A DNA stretch of 64,000 nt, from assembly GCF_026420845.1 (NCBI RefSeq), contig NZ_JAOWCB010000004.1, forward strand, positions 186,001-250,000, in the 5' to 3' direction. Positions within the stretch are counted from its first letter, which is position 1. Each line of letters starts with the position of its first letter. Shown here one piece after another: positions 26,324-35,366 of this stretch. The position numbers and the translations under genes are program-made. Below the pieces are notes generated by a model. That model was given only the letters and a program-made list of their open reading frames with translations. It did no database searches and was not told where the DNA came from. This DNA comes from Streptomyces sp. PR69. GTDB lineage: Bacteria; Actinomycetota; Actinomycetes; Streptomycetales; Streptomycetaceae.

Positions 26324-27733
26324 TCAGTTCGACAGACGGGCCAGGATGGCCGGGCCGAGGTCCGTGACGTCGCCCGCCCCCATGGTGAGAACAAGATCGC
26401 CGGGCCGGGTCATTCCCGCCACGGCCTCGGCCACGGCGGCCTTGTCGGGGCAGGCGGCGGCCTCGGCCCCGGCCGCGCGGGCGGCGTCGATGATCAGTTC
26501 GCTGGTGACGCCGGGGATCGGGTCCTCCCGGGCGGGATAGATGTCCAGGACCAGTGAGGAGTCGGCCAGCGCGAGCGCCTGGCCCATTTCCGCCCCCAGT
26601 TCCCGGGTGCGGGAGAACAGATGCGGCTGGAAGACGACGAGCAGCCGGGAGCCGGCGGCCGCGGAGCGCATGGCTTCCAGGTCCGCGGTCATCTCGGTGG
26701 GGTGGTGGGCGTAGGAGTCGATGACCTGGACGCCCGCGGCCTCGCCCTTGAGCTGGAGGCGGCGCTTGACGCCGGTGTACGCGCCGAGCGCGGCGGCCAG
26801 TTCGGGCGCGGGGACGCCGAGGGCGACGCCGGCGGCGAGCGCGGCGACGGCGTTGTGGGCGTAGTGGCGGCCCGGTACGGAGACGGTGAAGGTCAGCGGC
26901 CGGCCGTCGAGAAGGACGGTGACCTCGCTGGTCAGCCCCCGCGGGGTGACCGTGTCGATGCGCACGTCGGCCGCGGCGGACTCGCCGTAGGTGACGACCT
27001 TCGGCGCAAAGGGCCCGCGGCGCACCCGGGCGGTCAGCTCGGCCGCGCCGGGCTGGTCCGCGGAGATCACCAGCGTGCCACCGGGCACGATCTTGCCGGT
27101 GAAGGTCTCGAAGGACTCGTAGATCTCGTCCATCGAGGCGTAGTTGGCGTGGTGGTCCAGTTCGACGTTGAGGACGATGGCGACCTCGGGGTCGTACTTC
27201 TGGAAGCTGCGGTCGCTCTCGTCTGCCTCGGCGACGAAGATCTCGCCCGCGCCGTGGCGGGCATTGGTGCCGGGGCCGTCGAGGTCGCCGCCGATGGCGT
27301 ACGACGGGTCGAGGCCCAGCTCGGTCAGGGCGACCGCCAGCATGGACGTGGTCGTGGTCTTGCCGTGGGTGCCGGCCACGGCGATGGAGCGCAGCCCGGT
27401 CATCAGCCCCGCGAGGGCGTCGGAGCGGTGGACGACCGGGACGGACAGCTCCGCGGCGCGCACCAGCTCGGGGTTGTCCGGGCGGATGGCGCTGGAGACG
27501 ACGACGCAGCTGGCGTCGGCGGCCAGATGTCCGGCCGCGTGTCCGATGTGCACGGTCGCGCCCAGCGCGCGCAGGGCGTCGGCCGCGGCGGACTCCTTGG
27601 CGTCGCTGCCCGCGACCTTCGCGCCCCGCTGGGCGAGGATCTTTGCGATGCCCGACATTCCGGCGCCGCCGATGCCGATGAAGTGCGGGCGCTCCATGGC
27701 GCTGGGTACGGCGCTGGGAACGGCGGATGCCAT
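26324..27733 (-). CDS. murC: UDP-N-acetylmuramate--L-alanine ligase MurC
   Basis: MurC (469 residues) adds L-Ala to UDP-MurNAc, the first peptide step of peptidoglycan synthesis. It has a Rossmann domain (HFIGIGGAGMSGIAKIL), an ATP-binding loop (AVAGTHGKTTTTSMLA) and a catalytic/metal region (FVAEADESDRSF). The C-terminal domain includes IDSYAHHPTEM. The start codon at 27733 has aggggag 8 nt upstream. It stands apart from the other mur genes, as in other Streptomyces. The next gene, msrB, follows closely. Confidence 0.96.
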   Translation of the reverse strand: MASAVPSAVPSAMERPHFIGIGGAGMSGIAKILAQRGAKVAGSDAKESAAADALRALGATVHIGHAAGHLAADASCVVVSSAIRPDNPELVRAAELSVPVVHRSDALAGLMTGLRSIAVAGTHGKTTTTSMLAVALTELGLDPSYAIGGDLDGPGTNARHGAGEIFVAEADESDRSFQKYDPEVAIVLNVELDHHANYASMDEIYESFETFTGKIVPGGTLVISADQPGAAELTARVRRGPFAPKVVTYGESAAADVRIDTVTPRGLTSEVTVLLDGRPLTFTVSVPGRHYAHNAVAALAAGVALGVPAPELAAALGAYTGVKRRLQLKGEAAGVQVIDSYAHHPTEMTADLEAMRSAAAGSRLLVVFQPHLFSRTRELGAEMGQALALADSSLVLDIYPAREDPIPGVTSELIIDAARAAGAEAAACPDKAAVAEAVAGMTRPGDLVLTMGAGDVTDLGPAILARLSN

Positions 27734-27799
27734 GCGTGTGTCTCCCCTGGGGCTGGTGCGTGCGGACGGCGGACGGCGAGGGTCCTTGAGGGCCCCAGC

Positions 27800-28255
27800 C
27801 TATTCGCTGTGCGCGAAGAGCTTGAGCACCGGGACGCCGACCTTGTGACGGGCGCGCGAGGCCCAGTCCCGGTGGAAGAACTCCTCCACGTAGTGCGGGG
27901 CGGTCAGCACGATCACCTCGTCCGCGCGGGACTCGTCGACGACGGCCTTCAGCTTGTCCATCGGGTGGTCCTCGATGACATGCCCGACGGCCTCGCTGCC
28001 CGCGGCGCGCAGGGCGGCGAGCGAGTGCTCCAGAGCGAGCTCGGCGGGCCTCTCGGGCCGCTCGCCCTCGTGCACGGCCTCCTTCAGCTCGCCGAGCGCC
28101 ACATCGTCGATGGCGCGCAGCAGTACGTCGGCCTGATCTCCGCGCGGCTGCATCAGCACGATGAAGGAGACCTTTTCGTCTCCGTGCAGGGTGGTGACGA
28201 ATTCCACGTCTTCGGATGTCAGGGGCTTCTCGATCATCAGTACGCTTTTGAACAC
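27800..28255 (-). CDS. Conserved actinobacterial protein, USP-like fold
   Basis: This 151-residue soluble protein has alternating alpha/beta segments (VSFIVLMQPRG, ADEVIVLTAPHYVEEFFHRDW, VPVLKLFAHSE) resembling a universal-stress-protein-like or nucleotide-binding fold. Homologues in databases are often misnamed indole-3-glycerol phosphate synthase; none of that enzyme's motifs are present. The GTG start at 28255 has an aaggg sequence upstream; an internal ATG six codons on is an alternative. It lies 66 bp before murC on the same strand. The function is not known. Confidence 0.7.
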   Translation of the reverse strand: MFKSVLMIEKPLTSEDVEFVTTLHGDEKVSFIVLMQPRGDQADVLLRAIDDVALGELKEAVHEGERPERPAELALEHSLAALRAAGSEAVGHVIEDHPMDKLKAVVDESRADEVIVLTAPHYVEEFFHRDWASRARHKVGVPVLKLFAHSE

Positions 28256-28376
28256 GTCAGGAGCCCTTCTGCGGAAACCATCCTTCCCCGTGCCCGCACG
28301 GGTCTGCGCCCACGGGGTCTGCGTGAGGTAAGTGTGCCCGGCCGGAGCTAACCGGAACGGCTAATTCCGCTGATTG

Positions 28377-29267
28377 TCAAATGCGACGGTAGCGGGTGAA
28401 AAGGAACCCCGCCTCCTCCAGCACCGACGCCAGCGCGAAACGCTCCGGCACCGCCAGCGAAGGACCGCCCGCGATCCGCTGGGCGTCACCGGCCGTGAGC
28501 ATCGGGGACACGGTCAGACACAGCTCGTCCAGCACCCCCGCCGCGATGAACTGCCCCAGCAGCCTCGGACCGCCCTCGGTGAGCAGCCGCACCAGAGAGC
28601 GCTCGGCCAGAGCGGACACCACCCGTGCGGGGTCTGCCCCCGGCCCGTCCCCGGCGATCACCGTCTCCACGCCCGCGTCCCGTGCCGCGCGCAGCCGGTC
28701 CCGGGGGGCGGCCGCACCGGTCAGCACCAGCGTCGGCGTCTTGGGCTCGGTGAACAGCGGCAGCGAGAAATCCAGGTCCAGGGAGGCGCTGACCACGGCG
28801 ATCGCGGGCGCGGGGGCCTGACCGGCGGCGGCCCGGCGCTCCGCGAAGGCGTCCCGCGCCCGTGCGGGCCGGTAGCCCTCCTGACGTACCGTTTCCGCGC
28901 CCACCACGATCACATCCGCGAGCCCCCGGAGCGTGCCGAAGATCCGCATGTCGGCGGCGGAGGAGATCGGCTGGGAGCGGCCGTCATGCTGGGCGGCGCC
29001 GTCCAGGGAGGAGACCATGTTGGCCCGCAGCCAGACCCGCGGGGGCGCGGGCCGCGCGGCCGGGCCCGGCGCATGGGGGTCCGCGGCGGCGCCTCCGCGG
29101 ACCGCCTCCTCCCCCACCCTGGGGTACGCATAGGCGTCGGCCAGCTCGTCGAGGGACCACTCGCGGTCCACGACGACCGGCCGTCCGGCTGCGCGGTCGG
29201 CAGCCGGAGCTGCCGGGGCGGCTGCCGTGTCAGCTGTCTGGTCGGTCACAGGGAACAGGCGTCGCAT
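28377..29267 (-). CDS. RibD C-terminal-type pyrimidine reductase
   Basis: This 296-residue protein has the dihydrofolate-reductase-like fold of the RibD C-terminal domain. Visible blocks are RVWLRANMVSSLDGAA, DMRIFGTLRGLADVIVVGAETV, and VRLLTEGGPRLLGQFIAAGVLDELCLTVSPML. In riboflavin synthesis this domain reduces the pyrimidine with NADPH. Stand-alone actinobacterial copies may act on riboflavin intermediates or other pterin-like substrates. An Ala/Pro-rich N-terminus of about 70 residues precedes the fold. The start is the ATG at 29267. It is divergent from zapE, sharing a promoter region of 68 bp or less. Confidence 0.88.
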   Translation of the reverse strand: MRRLFPVTDQTADTAAAPAAPAADRAAGRPVVVDREWSLDELADAYAYPRVGEEAVRGGAAADPHAPGPAARPAPPRVWLRANMVSSLDGAAQHDGRSQPISSAADMRIFGTLRGLADVIVVGAETVRQEGYRPARARDAFAERRAAAGQAPAPAIAVVSASLDLDFSLPLFTEPKTPTLVLTGAAAPRDRLRAARDAGVETVIAGDGPGADPARVVSALAERSLVRLLTEGGPRLLGQFIAAGVLDELCLTVSPMLTAGDAQRIAGGPSLAVPERFALASVLEEAGFLFTRYRRI

Positions 29268-29335
29268 CCGTGCAGTCTGGCACGGCGCATAGAGTGAGAA
29301 GTGTGCCGACGACACCCACGAGCCCCACGAGTCCC

Positions 29336-30403
29336 ATGAGTGACACCGTGCGTGAAGCCACGCCGCTGTCCCTGTGCGCCCGCGAGCCCTTCGTCCCCGC
29401 CGACCGGCTGGTGGCCGAGATGGTTCCGCCGCCGCGCTTCGACTCGGTCCGCTTCGACACCTACGTCCCCGACCCGGCCCAGCCCAGCCAGGCCGAGGCG
29501 GTCTGTGTGCTCAGCGGCTTCGCGGGGGGCCTGGGCGGGGCGCACGCGAGCGGCGCGGGCCGGCGGCGCTGGTTCGCACGCAAGCCCGCGGCCCCGGCCG
29601 CACCCCGCGGGGTGTATCTGGACGGCGGCTACGGCGTCGGCAAGACTCATCTGCTGGCCTCCCTGTGGCACGCCACCCCCGCGGCGCCCTCCCTCAAGGC
29701 CTTCGGCACCTTCGTGGAGCTGACCAATCTGGTGGGCGCACTGGGCTTCCAGGAGACCGTGCGCACGCTGAGCGGGCACCGGCTGCTGTGCATCGACGAA
29801 TTCGAACTCGACGATCCGGGCGACACGGTCCTGGTCTCCACGCTGCTGGGCAAGCTGGTCGAGGCGGGCGTCGCGCTCGCCGCCACCTCCAACACGCTGC
29901 CGGGCAAGCTCGGCGAGGGCCGGTTCGCCGCCGCCGACTTCCTCCGCGAGATCCAGGGGCTCTCCGCGCACTTCCGGCCGCTGCGCATCGACGGCGAGGA
30001 CTACCGGCACCGCGGGCTGCCCGAGGCCCCGGCCCCGTACTCCGACGAGGTCGTCGCCAAGACCGCGTACGCCGCCGACGGCGCCTCCCTCGACGACTTC
30101 CCGCAGCTGCTGGAGCATCTGGCGAAGGTGCATCCGAGCCGGTACGGGGCGCTCACGGAGGGCGTGCGCGCCGTATGCCTCACCGACGTGCGGCCGGTTC
30201 CCGATCAGTCGACCGCGCTGCGCCTGGTGGTGCTGGCCGACCGGCTGTACGACCGCGAGGTGCCGGTGCTGGCCTCCGGGCTGCCCTTCGACCGGCTGTT
30301 CAGCGAAGAGATGCTGAACGGCGGGTACCGCAAGAAGTACTTCAGGGCCATCTCCCGCCTCACCGCGCTGGCGCGTGACGCAAAGAGCCTCGTGGACCAG
30401 TAA
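29336..30403 (+). CDS. zapE: ZapE/AFG1-family ATPase
   Basis: This 355-residue P-loop ATPase of the AFG1/ZapE family is named for a cell-division role in E. coli. Walker A is DGGYGVGKTHLLAS near residue 102 and Walker B is LLCIDEFELDDPGD. It is followed by AATSNTLPGKLGEGRF and the C-terminal FSEEMLNGGYRKKYFRAISRL. The ATG at 29336 was used. An in-frame GTG at 29303 would add 11 residues (PTTPTSPTSP) and may be right, because neither has a strong ribosome site. It is upstream of the osmC-like gene by 40 bp on the same strand. Confidence 0.88.
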   Translation: MSDTVREATPLSLCAREPFVPADRLVAEMVPPPRFDSVRFDTYVPDPAQPSQAEAVCVLSGFAGGLGGAHASGAGRRRWFARKPAAPAAPRGVYLDGGYGVGKTHLLASLWHATPAAPSLKAFGTFVELTNLVGALGFQETVRTLSGHRLLCIDEFELDDPGDTVLVSTLLGKLVEAGVALAATSNTLPGKLGEGRFAAADFLREIQGLSAHFRPLRIDGEDYRHRGLPEAPAPYSDEVVAKTAYAADGASLDDFPQLLEHLAKVHPSRYGALTEGVRAVCLTDVRPVPDQSTALRLVVLADRLYDREVPVLASGLPFDRLFSEEMLNGGYRKKYFRAISRLTALARDAKSLVDQ

Positions 30404-30443
30404 GTTCGGTGCGTAACACCTTTCCGTCAGAAGGGAACGCATC

Positions 30444-30869
30444 ATGGCCACCACCCGCCACGCGCACACGGTCTGGGAAGGCAGCCTCCTGGAGGGTTCG
30501 GGCACCGTCAGCCTGGACTATTCCAAGCTCGGGGAGTACGCCGTCTCCTGGCCGGCGCGTGCCGAGGACGCCCCCGGCAAGACCAGCCCCGAAGAGCTGA
30601 TCGCCGCCGCGCACTCCAGCTGCTACTCCATGGCGCTCTCGAACGTCCTGACCAAGGCCGGCCATGCGCCGACCCGGCTGAACACCAAGGCCGAGGTGAC
30701 CTTCCAGCCCGGCGCCGGCATCACCGGCGTGCACCTCACGGTCGAGGGCGAGGTGCCCGGCATCGACGAGGCGGACTTCGTCAAGGCGGCCGAGGACGCG
30801 AAGGTGAACTGCCCGGTGAGCAAGGCCCTCACGGGCACGACGATCACGCTGGCCGCATCCCTCGCCTGA
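30444..30869 (+). CDS. OsmC/Ohr-family peroxidase
   Basis: This 141-residue OsmC-type thiol peroxidase reduces organic hydroperoxides. The two redox Cys residues are in AAHSSCYSMALSNVL and AKVNCPVSKALTG. The length is typical. The ATG has agaaggga about 8 nt upstream. It is probably cotranscribed with zapE, and transcription ends at the strong hairpin just downstream. Confidence 0.94.
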   Translation: MATTRHAHTVWEGSLLEGSGTVSLDYSKLGEYAVSWPARAEDAPGKTSPEELIAAAHSSCYSMALSNVLTKAGHAPTRLNTKAEVTFQPGAGITGVHLTVEGEVPGIDEADFVKAAEDAKVNCPVSKALTGTTITLAASLA

Positions 30870-30886
30870 GCCGTGCGGACTCAGCC

Positions 30887-30917
30887 GCAGCCCGCGGACC
30901 GGACGTCCGCGGGCTGC
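30887..30917. terminator. Bidirectional hairpin terminator
   Basis: A perfect 12-bp stem (gcagcccgcgga at 30887-30898 with its complement at 30906-30917) encloses a 7-nt loop. It lies between the convergent osmC-like and GT39-like genes. There is no U-tract, as usual in Streptomyces. Confidence 0.8.
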
Positions 30918-30936
30918 GCTGCCGCAAGCGCCTGCT

Positions 30937-32469
30937 TCAGGACCGCGGCCCGCACGCTCCGGGCCGGGCGTAGAGCGTGACCTGTGCGCCCTTCACCCGC
31001 GTGCGCGCGCACGGTACGAAGTGGTGGCGCAGGACTTCGCGCTTGGTCAGCTCCTGTCCGGCCGCGTCTTCGGGCTGGTCCGGCGGGTCGCTGAGCACGA
31101 CGATGCGCGTCGCGGCGAGCATGCGCCGCCGTATCTCCGCCGCTGGATGCTCCTCGCCCTGCAGCGTTCCCGACTCGGCGGGGTCTCGTTTCAGGGCGAG
31201 ATCGACCAGGCCGTCGTACTCCTGGGCATAGGAGAGCCGCCACTCCCGCCGGCGAGCCGGGGTGAAGACGACCGCGTCCCCCTGGCCGGATACGCGTTCG
31301 ACCGCTTCGGCGATGGCGGTCAGATCGTCCTTGCGGCTGTCGGGTGTGCGCAGCTGCAGCGTGACCGGGAGGAGCGCCAGGACCACCCCGCCGATCAGCA
31401 CCGGGAGCGCGACGCGACGATGCGCGCGGGTGCGCAGAGGGAGCGGCGCGGAGCCCTTGGCGAGGACCGCGTCCGCCGCCGTTCCCACGAGCAGGGCGAG
31501 GCCGATGTTGACATAGAGGACGTAACGGTCCACGTACATGGGTTCGTACAGGGACGCGAGGAGGAGTGCCGCCGTGGGGGCGAGCGCCAGGGGCAGGGCG
31601 AGGCGGCACAGCAGCGGCCGGTGCGGCGGAGCCGACGCCCGGCCCGCCGACAGCCAGCGCGCGCACAGCAGCGCCAGGAGGGCGACGGCCGAGATCTCCA
31701 GCCACTCCCCCGGCTTCGGGCTGCCGATCCAGGAGACCTGGGCCGACTGCCCCATGCTGAACACGGCCAGGGGCGCCGCTCCGGCTGCCACCGTGCCCGC
31801 CGCCGCAGCCCACGCCCGCCGGACGTGGCGCGGCACACTCGGATGCAGAACCGCCGCCGCATGCCCCAGGAGCGCGAGCACCGCGAACTCATGGAGCCAG
31901 CAGGCGAGCAGCACGGCTGCGCTGTAGACCGCCCACAGGAGCCGGGACGCGCCGGTGAGAGCCCTGACGAGCACATAGGTGGCGAAGGCGACAAGCGCGC
32001 AGACCAGAGCGTACGAACGCCCTTCCTGTGCGTACATCTGCACCTCGGGCAGCACACAGAAGACGACGCCGCTGAGCAGCCCCGCCCGGACGCCGGCCAG
32101 CCGGCATGCGATGAGGCCGACGCAGCCGGCGCTGACGGCTGCGGCGAGGACCGACGGAAGTCTCAGCGTCAGCAGGCCGCCGTCCCAGACGCCGAACAGC
32201 CCGTGCATGAGGAGGTAGTAGAGGCCGTGCACCGCGTCGGCGCTGCCCAGCAGCCTGCCGATGTCGAAGACGCCGCGATGGGCGACCTGATATGTGACGG
32301 ACTCATCACGCCACATCGTGCCGTGGCGGGTGACGCCCCACAGGCCCAGAGCCAGGGCGAGCAGGAGCGGAATCAGAAACGAGACGAGCCGCCCGCGGAC
32401 GGGGGCCGGCCGCACCTCGGCCGGGCTCTGCTGTCGGACGTCGATGGTCTCCTCCGCGGCCGCATCCAC
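30937..32469 (-). CDS. GT39-like membrane glycosyltransferase
   Basis: This 510-residue protein has about 11-12 hydrophobic segments. An early extracytoplasmic loop holds TMWRDESVTYQVAHRG, where the Asp-Glu pair matches the metal/substrate motif of lipid-linked sugar transferases (ArnT/PMT/GT39 group). A soluble C-terminal portion begins near residue 360. These enzymes use polyprenyl-phosphate sugars as donors to modify proteins or envelope glycans. The acceptor is unknown. The start is a GTG at 32469. The gene is divergent from the deacetylase lipoprotein gene (119 bp), so both may serve the cell envelope. Confidence 0.8.
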   Translation of the reverse strand: MDAAAEETIDVRQQSPAEVRPAPVRGRLVSFLIPLLLALALGLWGVTRHGTMWRDESVTYQVAHRGVFDIGRLLGSADAVHGLYYLLMHGLFGVWDGGLLTLRLPSVLAAAVSAGCVGLIACRLAGVRAGLLSGVVFCVLPEVQMYAQEGRSYALVCALVAFATYVLVRALTGASRLLWAVYSAAVLLACWLHEFAVLALLGHAAAVLHPSVPRHVRRAWAAAAGTVAAGAAPLAVFSMGQSAQVSWIGSPKPGEWLEISAVALLALLCARWLSAGRASAPPHRPLLCRLALPLALAPTAALLLASLYEPMYVDRYVLYVNIGLALLVGTAADAVLAKGSAPLPLRTRAHRRVALPVLIGGVVLALLPVTLQLRTPDSRKDDLTAIAEAVERVSGQGDAVVFTPARRREWRLSYAQEYDGLVDLALKRDPAESGTLQGEEHPAAEIRRRMLAATRIVVLSDPPDQPEDAAGQELTKREVLRHHFVPCARTRVKGAQVTLYARPGACGPRS

Positions 32470-32588
32470 GAAGAAATCACATTACTTCACCGCCGGTTGG
32501 CCGCGGAGGGACGGCCACTCAGGGGAACTGCCGGCCCCGAGGGTGCGCTGGCCCCTCGCATCAGCCGACTGTCAGATAATTTTCGCCA

Positions 32589-33470
32589 GTGACCCATTCC
32601 ATGCGAAAGCTCACGCCCCTCGCCGCTCTCGCTGCTCTCGGCGTTGTGCTGACCGGCTGCGGGGGCGGGCCCACGCCGCCGGATTCCGCCCGGGCGTCCG
32701 CTGTTGCTCCCGCCACGGGGGCCACGGGAGTCACAGGGCCGTCCGCCGGCGCGACGCCGACGCCCCCCGTACCCACCCTCGCGCCGGGACCCGGTGGGCT
32801 CACCGCGGTCTTCGAGCGGGGAACCGCGGCGGCGGGAAAGGTCGTGGCGCTGACCTTCGACGCCGATATGACCGCCGGCCAGGGGCCGCGGGCAGCGCGC
32901 GGGGAGCGGTTCGACAATCCGGGGCTCATCGAAGCGCTGCGGACGCTGAAAGTGCCCTCCACAGTCTTTATGACGGGGCGATGGGCCGAGGAGTATCCGG
33001 ACCAGGCGCGGGCGATCGGCGGCGATCCGCTCTTCGAGGTCGGCAACCACTCCTACAGCCACTACGCCTTCGCCTCCCCCTGCTACAGCCTGCCGCCGGT
33101 CGGCGAGGGCAGGATGCTCCAGGACGTGCAGCGGGCGTTCGCCGTCTTCGAGAAGGTCGGGGTGCGCCATACCGCGCCCTACTTCCGGTTCCCCGGAGGC
33201 TGCTACGACGACACGGCGCTGCGGGCGCTCGCGCCCGCGAAGGTGACGGCGGTGCAGTGGGACGTCGTCAGCGGCGACGCGTTCGCCGCTGACGCGGACG
33301 CGGTGGCCGCTCAGGTGCTGGCCGGGGTGCGGCCGGGCTCGCTGGTGGTGCTGCACTGCACCCGCAGCGCCGCGCCCGTCACCGAGGAGGCGGTACGCCG
33401 CATCGTCCCGGAGCTGCGCGCACGCGGCTACCGCTTTGTGAAGGTCTCCGAGCTGATGCGGGCCCGCTGA
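32589..33470 (+). CDS. Polysaccharide deacetylase lipoprotein
   Basis: This 293-residue exported carbohydrate deacetylase (CE4/NodB fold) has a lipobox at LGVVLTGC, so it should be anchored at the outer face of the membrane after cleavage before Cys. A Thr/Pro/Ala linker follows to about residue 75. NodB motifs are seen: LTFDADMT (Asp pair), GNHSYSHYAF (His pair), FRFPGGCYDD and QWDVVSGD. It probably removes acetyl groups from peptidoglycan or a related polymer. The GTG start at 32589 precedes MRKLTPLAALAAL. The second Asp of TFDAD and both His are intact, so an active metal site is likely. Confidence 0.92.
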   Translation: MTHSMRKLTPLAALAALGVVLTGCGGGPTPPDSARASAVAPATGATGVTGPSAGATPTPPVPTLAPGPGGLTAVFERGTAAAGKVVALTFDADMTAGQGPRAARGERFDNPGLIEALRTLKVPSTVFMTGRWAEEYPDQARAIGGDPLFEVGNHSYSHYAFASPCYSLPPVGEGRMLQDVQRAFAVFEKVGVRHTAPYFRFPGGCYDDTALRALAPAKVTAVQWDVVSGDAFAADADAVAAQVLAGVRPGSLVVLHCTRSAAPVTEEAVRRIVPELRARGYRFVKVSELMRAR

Positions 33471-33523
33471 CCGGGCCCGGGCCTGCCCCCTCGGGGCTGT
33501 GTCGCCGCTGGCAGACTGGGCGT

Positions 33524-34264
33524 GTGAGCAGCGAAGAGTCCCGTACCGAGAACCCCGGCAGTCCGTTCCGGCAGGAGCCGACCGCCCGCGATCTTGCCCC
33601 ACAGTTCGTGCTGCCGATGGTCGTGCGCATCGAGAAGGCCGCGCCTCCGGCCCGTACCGACGCGCTGGAGACGGCCGCCCGCGCCGTGCTGCACATCCTG
33701 GCCGATGAACGCTCGGCGGGCGACGGCCCATGGGCACAGGCCATGCACGACTGGCAGGACGGCCGCATCCGCAAGGTGGTGCGGCGGGCGCGCGGCGCGG
33801 AGTGGCGCAAGGCGTCGGCGCTGGACGGCATCACGGTCACCGGGGAGACGGCCGAGGTGCGGGTCTTCCCGCCGGTGCCGCTGGACGGCTGGCCCAAGGA
33901 GCTGGCCAAGCTCCAGGTCTCCGGCACCGAGCTGGACGACCCCGAGCCGCCCGCCGCGCCCGGCCCCGCGGACCCGGTGCTGTGGCTGAGCCCCGAGCTG
34001 GAGATGTCGGCGGGCAAGGCCATGGCGCAGGCCGGGCACGGGGCGCAGATCGCCTGGCTGGAGCTGCCGGAGGCGGAGCGCAAGATCTGGCGCGAGAACG
34101 CCTTCCGGCTGTCGGTGCGTACGGCCGGACCCGAGCGGTGGCGTGCGCTGACGGCCGGCGGGCGGCTGCCGGTGGTGCGGGACGCCGGATACACGGAGAT
34201 CGCGCCCGGCAGCTGCACGGTCGTCGCGGACCATCCCGCGCTGGGCGGGCGACGGCACGGCTGA
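33524..34264 (+). CDS. PTH2-type peptidyl-tRNA hydrolase-like protein
   Basis: This 246-residue protein has a PTH2-like domain at the C-terminus (about 145-240). The core is LEMSAGKAMAQAGHGAQIAW, comparable with the S-x-GK-x-AAQ-x-xHA motif of PTH2, and SCTVVADHPALGG ends the domain. The first 140 residues are an actinobacterial extension without a known domain. PTH2 enzymes recycle peptidyl-tRNA, and activity of this branch is untested as far as I know. The start is a GTG at 33524. A hairpin terminator follows the gene. Confidence 0.75.
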   Translation: MSSEESRTENPGSPFRQEPTARDLAPQFVLPMVVRIEKAAPPARTDALETAARAVLHILADERSAGDGPWAQAMHDWQDGRIRKVVRRARGAEWRKASALDGITVTGETAEVRVFPPVPLDGWPKELAKLQVSGTELDDPEPPAAPGPADPVLWLSPELEMSAGKAMAQAGHGAQIAWLELPEAERKIWRENAFRLSVRTAGPERWRALTAGGRLPVVRDAGYTEIAPGSCTVVADHPALGGRRHG

Positions 34265-34310
34265 ACGCCCCGCCGCCCGAACCCCCGCACCTCGAATGTC
34301 TGCCCGCCGG

Positions 34311-34339
34311 AACGGCCGGCCGCTGAACGCCCGGCCGTT
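34311..34339 (+). terminator. Hairpin terminator after PTH2-like gene
   Basis: A 9-bp stem (aacggccgg at 34311-34319 with ccggccgtt at 34331-34339) and an 11-nt loop are followed by ttcatt. It lies 47 bp past the stop. Confidence 0.6.
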
Positions 34340-34435
34340 TCATTGCGTACCTCTCATTGCCGTCGAGCGGCTTGAGTCCGCCCGCCGGTCGGCTGTTGGT
34401 TGCCAGGTAACGCATCGGCTATGGAGGCAGGCACA

Positions 34436-35233
34436 TTGTTGCGGCGCATCAACGGGACGGCACTGATCATCGGGGCGCTCGTCGCCACGGTAGGGGCGCT
34501 GGCATTCCCAGTGTGGTCGTACGCCGACCGCTCCGGCACCGGGCAGGACCATCTCAACGCCTCGTCCGTCGCCACCCAGTGGGGGCCGCTCTCGGCGACG
34601 GACCGCGACTTCCTTGTGAAGGTGCGGCTCGCCGGGCTGTGGGAGCTGCCGGCCGGGCAGCAGGCGATGGAGCGCGCCCCGAGCCAGGCGATCCGGGACG
34701 CGGGGGACCATCTGGTCGTCGGCCACACCGATCTGGACAAGCGGGCGCGCGACGTCGCGGCGAAGCTCGGGGTCGAACTGCCGAACCAGCCCACCGAGCA
34801 GCAGCAGGGCTGGCTGCGGGAGCTGTCGGCGGCGCAGGGCGTCGAGTACGAGCGGAAGTTCGCGCAGATCCTGCGGGAGGCGCACGGGAAGGTGTTCGGG
34901 CTGATCGCCAAGGTGCGCCACACCACGCGGAACTCGCTGATCCGGCAGCTGGCGTCGGATGCGAACCAGACCGTGCTGGACCACATCACGATGCTGGAGC
35001 AGACCGGGCGCGTGGACTTCGACGAGATCGCCAACGAGGAGGCCAGGGCGTCGACGGCCAGCCCCACCGGACCGCCGCCGCCGAACGGCAACCTGCCGCC
35101 CGCCCCCAACCCGGCGACCCCGGGGCCCGGCCAGACCTTCACCTCGCGGCCCTCAACCCAGCCGGGCCCGCCGACGGCGATCAACACCAACCGCCCGCCG
35201 GTGGCCGGGGGCGGCGAGCCGGAAGCCCCGTAG
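34436..35233 (+). CDS. DUF4142 exported protein
   Basis: This 265-residue protein has an N-terminal hydrophobic segment (GTALIIGALVATVGALAFPVW) that acts as an anchor or signal. A DUF4142 helical domain follows at about residues 45-190 (LSATDRDFLVKVRLAGLWELPAGQQAMERA). The C-terminus is a Pro/Asn/Thr-rich tail. DUF4142 proteins are extracytoplasmic and of unknown function. The TTG at 34436 was chosen because GGAGG lies 8 nt upstream and relatives begin at RRINGT-like sequence; an ATG at 34421 overlaps that ribosome site. The next gene encodes an MNIO enzyme on the same strand, 133 bp on. Confidence 0.78.
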   Translation: MLRRINGTALIIGALVATVGALAFPVWSYADRSGTGQDHLNASSVATQWGPLSATDRDFLVKVRLAGLWELPAGQQAMERAPSQAIRDAGDHLVVGHTDLDKRARDVAAKLGVELPNQPTEQQQGWLRELSAAQGVEYERKFAQILREAHGKVFGLIAKVRHTTRNSLIRQLASDANQTVLDHITMLEQTGRVDFDEIANEEARASTASPTGPPPPNGNLPPAPNPATPGPGQTFTSRPSTQPGPPTAINTNRPPVAGGGEPEAP

Positions 35234-35366
35234 GGCTCCCCGCAGGCTCCCCGTAAAGCTCAAATAAACCTCTGAACGTACCCTCGTTCGGGTTCAACAC
35301 GGCCCGGCTGGGCGAAGACCCCTCAGGAACCGCCGACGGCAACTCCTGGCGGAGGAGGGGGACGAG

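Noticed and set aside
27800..28255. Indole-3-glycerol phosphate synthase
   Set aside because: Database label only; the 151-residue protein lacks the TIM-barrel length and TrpC motifs.
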